A stretch of 9,688 nt of DNA from assembly GCF_937891315.1 (NCBI RefSeq), contig NZ_CALAGI010000020.1, positions 1 to 9,688 of the forward strand, written 5' to 3'. The position numbers and the translations under genes were made by a program. How positions within the stretch are numbered: position 1 is the first letter of the stretch; every line of letters starts with the position of its first letter. The DNA is from an uncultured Amaricoccus sp. Its GTDB lineage: Bacteria; Pseudomonadota; Alphaproteobacteria; Rhodobacterales; Rhodobacteraceae. Positions 6,679 through 9,688 of the stretch are shown one piece after another. A model generated the notes under the pieces. That model was given only the letters and a program-made list of their open reading frames with translations. It was not told the origin of the DNA and did not search any database.

Positions 6679-6740
6679 CGTCACCGGGCCCTGGGCCGGC
6701 GCCCGGACCGCCCCGGTCGGACCCTTCGGACGAATTCCGG

Positions 6741-6770
6741 TTGGACCCGGCGACCGCGCGCCGGTATATC
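6741..6770 (+). promoter_or_regulatory. Candidate promoter of the fumC operon
   Basis: TTGGAC (6741-6746), an 18-base spacer and TATATC (6765-6770, four of six to the -10 consensus) sit directly before fumC. Predicted start is near 6777, with a leader of about 25 bases containing the ribosome site. The divergent DUF3775 promoter lies about 65 bases away, with GC-rich inverted repeats between (6684-6706 CCGGGC/GCCCGG; 6706-6718 GACCG/CGGTC) that could serve as regulator sites or be incidental. Confidence 0.45.
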
Positions 6771-6801
6771 GCACTGACATTGCCCGACCGAGGAGAGAAC
6801 G

Positions 6802-8193
6802 ATGTCCGCGACCCGTACCGAAACCGACAGCTTCGGCCCCCTGGAAGTGGCCGCCGACCGCTATTGGGGCGCCCAGACCCAAAGGTCGATCCAGAACTTT
6901 CCGATAGGCTGGGAACGACAACCGGTGGCGATGCGCCACGCGCTCGGCATCATCAAGCAGGCGGCGGCCGAGGTGAACATGGGGTTCGGCGACCTCGATC
7001 CCGCGATCGGCGCGGCGATCGTCACCGCCGCCACCGAGGTGGCGACCGGCAAGCTCGACGACCACTTCCCGCTGGTCGTCTGGCAGACCGGGTCGGGCAC
7101 CCAGTCGAACATGAATGCCAACGAGGTGATCTCGAACCGGGCGATCGAGCTGCTCGGCGGGGTCATGGGGTCGAAGAAGCCCGTGCATCCGAACGACCAT
7201 GTGAACATGGGCCAGAGCTCGAACGACACCTATCCGACCGCGATGCATGTCGCGACCGCGATGCTGGCGCATGAGGTGACGCTGCCGGGCCTGCGCAAGC
7301 TGCACGGCGCGCTGGCCGAAAAGGCCGAGGCGTTCAAGGACATCATCAAGATCGGCCGCACCCACACCCAGGACGCGACGCCGCTGACCCTCGGCCAGGA
7401 ATTCGGCGGCTATGCCTACCAGGTCGAGCAGGGGATCAAGCGCGTGACGGCGGCGCTCCACAACATCTATCCGCTCGCCCAGGGCGGCACGGCGGTCGGC
7501 ACCGGCTTGAATACCCGCAAGGGATTCGCCGAGAAGATCGCCGCGAAGATCTCCGAGATCACCGGCCTGCCGTTCGTCACCGCGCCGAACAAGTTCGAGG
7601 CGCTCGCCGCGAACGACGCGATGGTGGAGATGTCGGGCGCGCTGAAGACGGTGGCGGCGAGCCTGTTCAAGATCGCCAACGACATCCGCCTGCTCGGCTC
7701 CGGTCCGCGCTGCGGCCTCGGCGAGCTGATTCTGCCGGAGAACGAGCCGGGCAGCTCGATCATGCCGGGCAAGGTCAACCCGACCCAGGCCGAGGCAATG
7801 ACCATGGTCTGCACCCAGGTGCTCGGCAACGACACCACGGTCGGCTTCGCCGGCAGCCAGGGGCATTTCGAGCTCAACGTGTTCAAGCCGGTGATCGCGC
7901 AGAACGTGCTGCAGTCCCTGCAGCTGATCGGCGATGCCTCCTCGGCCTTCACCGACAATTGCGTCGTGGGGATCGAAGCCGACGAGGAGCGGATCGGCAA
8001 GCTGATGTGGGAGAGCCTGATGCTGGTCACCGCGCTTGCCCCGACCATCGGCTATGACAATGCGACCAAGGTGGCGAAGACCGCGCACAAGAACCGGACC
8101 ACTCTGAAGGAAGAGGCGATCCGGTTGGGCTTTGTCGATGCCGAGACCTTTGATAGGGTCGTGCAGCCCAGCGAGATGCTCGGACCAAAATAG
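6802..8193 (+). CDS. fumC: Class II fumarate hydratase
   Basis: The 463-residue enzyme interconverts fumarate and malate in the TCA cycle as an iron-independent cytosolic homotetramer. The three conserved active-site regions are present: GSGTQSNMNANEVISNRA (97-114), GRTHTQDATPLTLGQEF (185-201) with H188, and the fumarase/aspartase signature GSSIMPGKVNP (317-327) with the flexible-loop serine S318. H188 and S318 carry the same numbers as the catalytic pair in E. coli FumC, showing colinearity with no indels before residue 318. HPNDHVNMGQSSND (129-142) is the second substrate site region. Length and C-terminus are full. AGGAG (6791-6795) lies six bases before the ATG, a strong ribosome site. 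It heads a four-gene run with ypfJ, DUF4169 and RHH genes. fumC with the last two downstream is, to my knowledge, a recurrent alphaproteobacterial arrangement. Confidence 0.98.
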   Translation: MSATRTETDSFGPLEVAADRYWGAQTQRSIQNFPIGWERQPVAMRHALGIIKQAAAEVNMGFGDLDPAIGAAIVTAATEVATGKLDDHFPLVVWQTGSGTQSNMNANEVISNRAIELLGGVMGSKKPVHPNDHVNMGQSSNDTYPTAMHVATAMLAHEVTLPGLRKLHGALAEKAEAFKDIIKIGRTHTQDATPLTLGQEFGGYAYQVEQGIKRVTAALHNIYPLAQGGTAVGTGLNTRKGFAEKIAAKISEITGLPFVTAPNKFEALAANDAMVEMSGALKTVAASLFKIANDIRLLGSGPRCGLGELILPENEPGSSIMPGKVNPTQAEAMTMVCTQVLGNDTTVGFAGSQGHFELNVFKPVIAQNVLQSLQLIGDASSAFTDNCVVGIEADEERIGKLMWESLMLVTALAPTIGYDNATKVAKTAHKNRTTLKEEAIRLGFVDAETFDRVVQPSEMLGPK

Positions 8194-8207
8194 CGGGAGG
8201 ACCGGCC

Positions 8208-9059
8208 ATGGATTGGCGCGGGCGGCGACAGAGCACCAACATCGAGGACCGCCGCGGTGGCGGCATGGGCGGCGGGCCGCTCAAGGTCGGCGGGATGGGC
8301 GTGGTCGTTGTGCTGATCCTCGGCGTCCTGTTCGGCGTGGACCTGTCGCCGCTGGTTGGCGGCGGCGGGGGCCGGGGCGGCCCGGTGGTGGTCGGCGAGG
8401 CACCGACCGACGCCCAGTCACAGGAGAACAAGGAATTCGTCGGCGTCGTGCTGGCGGAGACCGAAGACGTCTGGGGCGCGGTCTTCCAGGGTTCGGGTCT
8501 CGACTATACCCAGCCGCGGCTGGTGCTGTTCAGCGGCGTCGACCGGTCCGCCTGCGGCACCGCGCAGTCGGCGATGGGGCCGTTCTACTGCCCGAACGAC
8601 CAGACGGTCTATCTCGACACCGATTTCTTCAATGTGATGACCCAGCGGCTCGGCAGTCGCGGCGAATTCGCCCGCGCCTATGTCATCGCGCACGAGGTCG
8701 GCCATCACGTTCAGGACGAGCTCGGAGTTCTCGGCCAGGTGAACGCCCAGCGCGCGCGGGCGAGCGAGGCGCAGTCGAACGCGCTGTCGGTCCGGGTGGA
8801 ACTGCAGGCCGACTGCTACGCCGGGCTATGGGCGCGGGCTGCGAAGGATCGCCTCGCGCTGACCGACGACGATATCCGCTCGGCGCTCGACACCGCCGCG
8901 CGGATCGGCGACGACGCGCTGCAGCGCACGAGCCAGGGCATCGTGGTGCCGGACAGCTTCACCCACGGCAGTTCCGAGCAGCGCCAGACATGGTTCTACA
9001 AGGGCTTCCAGACCGGCGATCCCTCGGCCTGCGACACCTTCCAGGCGCGCGCGCTGTGA
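8208..9059 (+). CDS. ypfJ: YpfJ-type neutral zinc metallopeptidase, membrane anchored
   Basis: The 283-residue protein matches the putative neutral zinc metallopeptidase family (YpfJ/KPN_02809-like). It starts MDWRGRRQSTNIEDRRGGG, the family's typical RGR-S-N-EDRR opening. A single membrane helix follows at about 31-44, then a glycine-rich linker (50-60) and a periplasmic-type catalytic domain. The zinc site HEVGHH is at 162-167. E199 in ELQADCYAG (198-206) is the likely third ligand, and SFTHGSSEQR (250-259) is the conserved distal motif. Cysteines C116 and C128 flank the GTAQSAMGPFY stretch and C203 and C275 lie further on, plausible disulfides outside the cytoplasm. The substrate is unknown. 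GGGAGG (8195-8200) sits seven bases before the ATG, and the gene begins 14 bp after the fumC stop, so it is co-transcribed with it. The stop overlaps the next gene's GTG by four bases. Confidence 0.93.
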   Translation: MDWRGRRQSTNIEDRRGGGMGGGPLKVGGMGVVVVLILGVLFGVDLSPLVGGGGGRGGPVVVGEAPTDAQSQENKEFVGVVLAETEDVWGAVFQGSGLDYTQPRLVLFSGVDRSACGTAQSAMGPFYCPNDQTVYLDTDFFNVMTQRLGSRGEFARAYVIAHEVGHHVQDELGVLGQVNAQRARASEAQSNALSVRVELQADCYAGLWARAAKDRLALTDDDIRSALDTAARIGDDALQRTSQGIVVPDSFTHGSSEQRQTWFYKGFQTGDPSACDTFQARAL

Positions 9060-9238
9060 GCGAGGTGGTCAGCCTGCGCCAGGCGCGCAAGCGGGCCGAG
9101 CGCGCGACGGCGCGACGCGAAGCCGATGCGAACGCGGCGAAGCACGGGCTGAGCAAGGGCGAGCGCCGCCGCCAGAAGGCCGAGCGCGAGAAGGCGGGCG
9201 CGCATCTCGACGGACACCGGCGCGAGACCGAGGACTAG
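9056..9238 (+). CDS. DUF4169 family small basic protein
   Basis: The 60-residue product is highly charged and rich in arginine, lysine, glutamate and alanine. It fits DUF4169: SEVVSLRQARKR at the N-terminus (2-13), an alanine/arginine helix, KHGLSKGERRRQKAE (29-43) and the C-terminal LDGHRRE (51-57). It is predicted as one long, soluble, possibly nucleic-acid- or ribosome-contacting helix, but function is unknown. The start is a GTG whose GTGA overlaps the TGA of ypfJ, so translation is probably coupled. No separate ribosome site is seen. The RHH gene begins three bases after its stop. The same frame is open far upstream through ypfJ, but that part is an out-of-frame shadow of the peptidase. 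Confidence 0.88.
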   Translation: MSEVVSLRQARKRAERATARREADANAAKHGLSKGERRRQKAEREKAGAHLDGHRRETED

Positions 9239-9241
9239 GCC

Positions 9242-9460
9242 ATGGCCAGGCCCGCGAAGCGGTCCCTGACCTTGCGCGGTCACCGCACCTCGGTCAGCCT
9301 CGAAGACGAGTTCTGGCGCGCCTTCCGCGAGATCGCCCGGACCGAGGACCGGCCGATCAACGCGCTGGCCGCCGAGATCGACGCCGCCCGCGGATCCGAG
9401 ACCGGCCTCGCCTCGGCGATCCGTCTGCATGTACTGGCCTGGTACCGGGCGAAATCGTAG
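9242..9460 (+). CDS. Small ribbon-helix-helix domain protein (RHH_4 type)
   Basis: The 72-residue protein has a basic N-terminus (MARPAKRSLTLRGHRTSVSLE) whose RTSVSL segment (15-20) is the beta strand of a ribbon-helix-helix fold. Helix one follows (EDEFWRAFREIARTE, 21-35), then helix two after the turn RPINALAAEIDAAR (37-50), and a third helix SAIRLHVLAWYRA (58-70). This is the pattern of the alphaproteobacterial ribbon-helix-helix family found beside DUF4169 proteins. Such folds usually dimerise and bind DNA operators, so it may be a transcription regulator, but no target is known. GAGGA (9230-9234) lies seven bases before the ATG. It is the last gene of the fumC operon. A palindromic element starts one base after its stop. 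It is not accompanied by a toxin gene, so an antitoxin role is not supported. Confidence 0.9.
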   Translation: MARPAKRSLTLRGHRTSVSLEDEFWRAFREIARTEDRPINALAAEIDAARGSETGLASAIRLHVLAWYRAKS

Positions 9461-9516
9461 GGCGGACCTCGGTCCGCCATCGTCTCGCGGCGGATAGCGG
9501 CGGACCGAGGTCCGCC
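9461..9516. repeat. Pair of 18-nt palindromes, mutually inverted, after the fumC operon
   Basis: GGCGGACCTCGGTCCGCC (9461-9478) and GGCGGACCGAGGTCCGCC (9499-9516) each fold as an 8-bp stem with a two-base centre. Each is the exact reverse complement of the other, so the two can also pair as one 18-bp stem over a 20-base loop (9479-9498). It begins directly after the TAG of the RHH gene. It resembles REP-type dispersed palindromes and could act as a bidirectional transcript end between this operon and the convergent gene at the window edge. There is no T-run. Confidence 0.85.
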
Positions 9517-9613
9517 TGGAGCCGAATCCGATCCGGCAGAGCCGGCTCGTCCGCTCTTGAGTCTTGATTTGGCGCAATATCTTATACCAACGGCCACGCC
9601 GGCTGACTCTTAC

Positions 9614-9688
9614 TCAGGGGTCGGACACAAGCTCCAGCCGGGCGTTGGGGGCGTTGGGCGTGACGAATGGGCCGCCGGTCTCGACCGT
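9614..9688 (-). CDS. C-terminal fragment of an unidentified minus-strand gene (cut by window end)
   Basis: Reading leftwards from the window end, 24 codons precede a TGA (9616-9614), giving TVETGGPFVTPNAPNARLEL followed by VSDP. In this frame 22 of 24 codons end in G or C, the coding bias of the other genes, whereas the other two frames show no such bias. I do not recognise the family from so short a tail. The gene converges on the fumC operon. Confidence 0.5.
   Translation of the reverse strand, partial: TVETGGPFVTPNAPNARLELVSDP

Noticed and set aside
9242..9460. Antitoxin of a toxin-antitoxin pair (RHH protein)
   Set aside because: The preceding small gene is a DUF4169 protein, not a recognisable toxin, and the pair is associated with fumC rather than with a mobile region.
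1..9688. A mobile element, prophage or defence island
   Set aside because: No transposase, integrase, phage or nuclease genes and no tRNA-flanked att sites are visible. Composition and codon use are uniform across the genes.

Overview
The window is high-GC DNA with very high third-position GC in all its genes. It carries an ordinary chromosomal gene set whose family mix (DUF952 overlapping pyrD; fumC followed by a DUF4169 protein and a small ribbon-helix-helix protein; a DUF3775 protein) points to an alphaproteobacterium, most likely a Rhodospirillales-type or related lineage. The taxonomic placement is inferred from gene families and composition, not from a marker RNA.

Layout. Bases 1-464 hold no convincing gene. 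They contain a perfect 26-bp tandem repeat built from palindromes (36-87), a compact folded element (151-240) with an 11-13 bp closing helix, two inner hairpins and an abutting 8-bp hairpin, and a candidate promoter (398-426). Next come a class III PLP-dependent aminotransferase (465-1847) and a ten-helix EamA/DMT transporter (1879-2814), probably co-transcribed. A DUF952 protein (2997-3341) overlaps the GTG start of pyrD, the class 2 dihydroorotate dehydrogenase of pyrimidine synthesis (3332-4390). After a short AT-rich promoter-like gap lies a Na/Pi-cotransporter family protein with a C-terminal PhoU-like domain (4488-6200). It converges, with only six bases between stop codons, on a minus-strand DUF3775 gene (6207-6617).

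The right part is a tight operon: fumC (class II fumarase), a ypfJ-type membrane-anchored neutral zinc metallopeptidase, a 60-residue basic DUF4169 protein and a 72-residue ribbon-helix-helix protein. Intergenic distances are 14 bp, a 4-bp overlap, and 3 bp. One base after the last stop begins a pair of 18-nt palindromes that are reverse complements of each other (9461-9516). The last 75 bases are the C-terminal end of a minus-strand gene that continues beyond the window.

Functionally the window mixes central metabolism (TCA fumarase, pyrimidine synthesis), amine/amino acid metabolism and transport with several small conserved proteins of unknown role. I see no defence system, prophage, insertion sequence, CRISPR array, tRNA or rRNA. 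The least explained items are the folded 151-240 element, the palindromic repeats at both ends of the window, and the small fumC-linked DUF4169/RHH pair.
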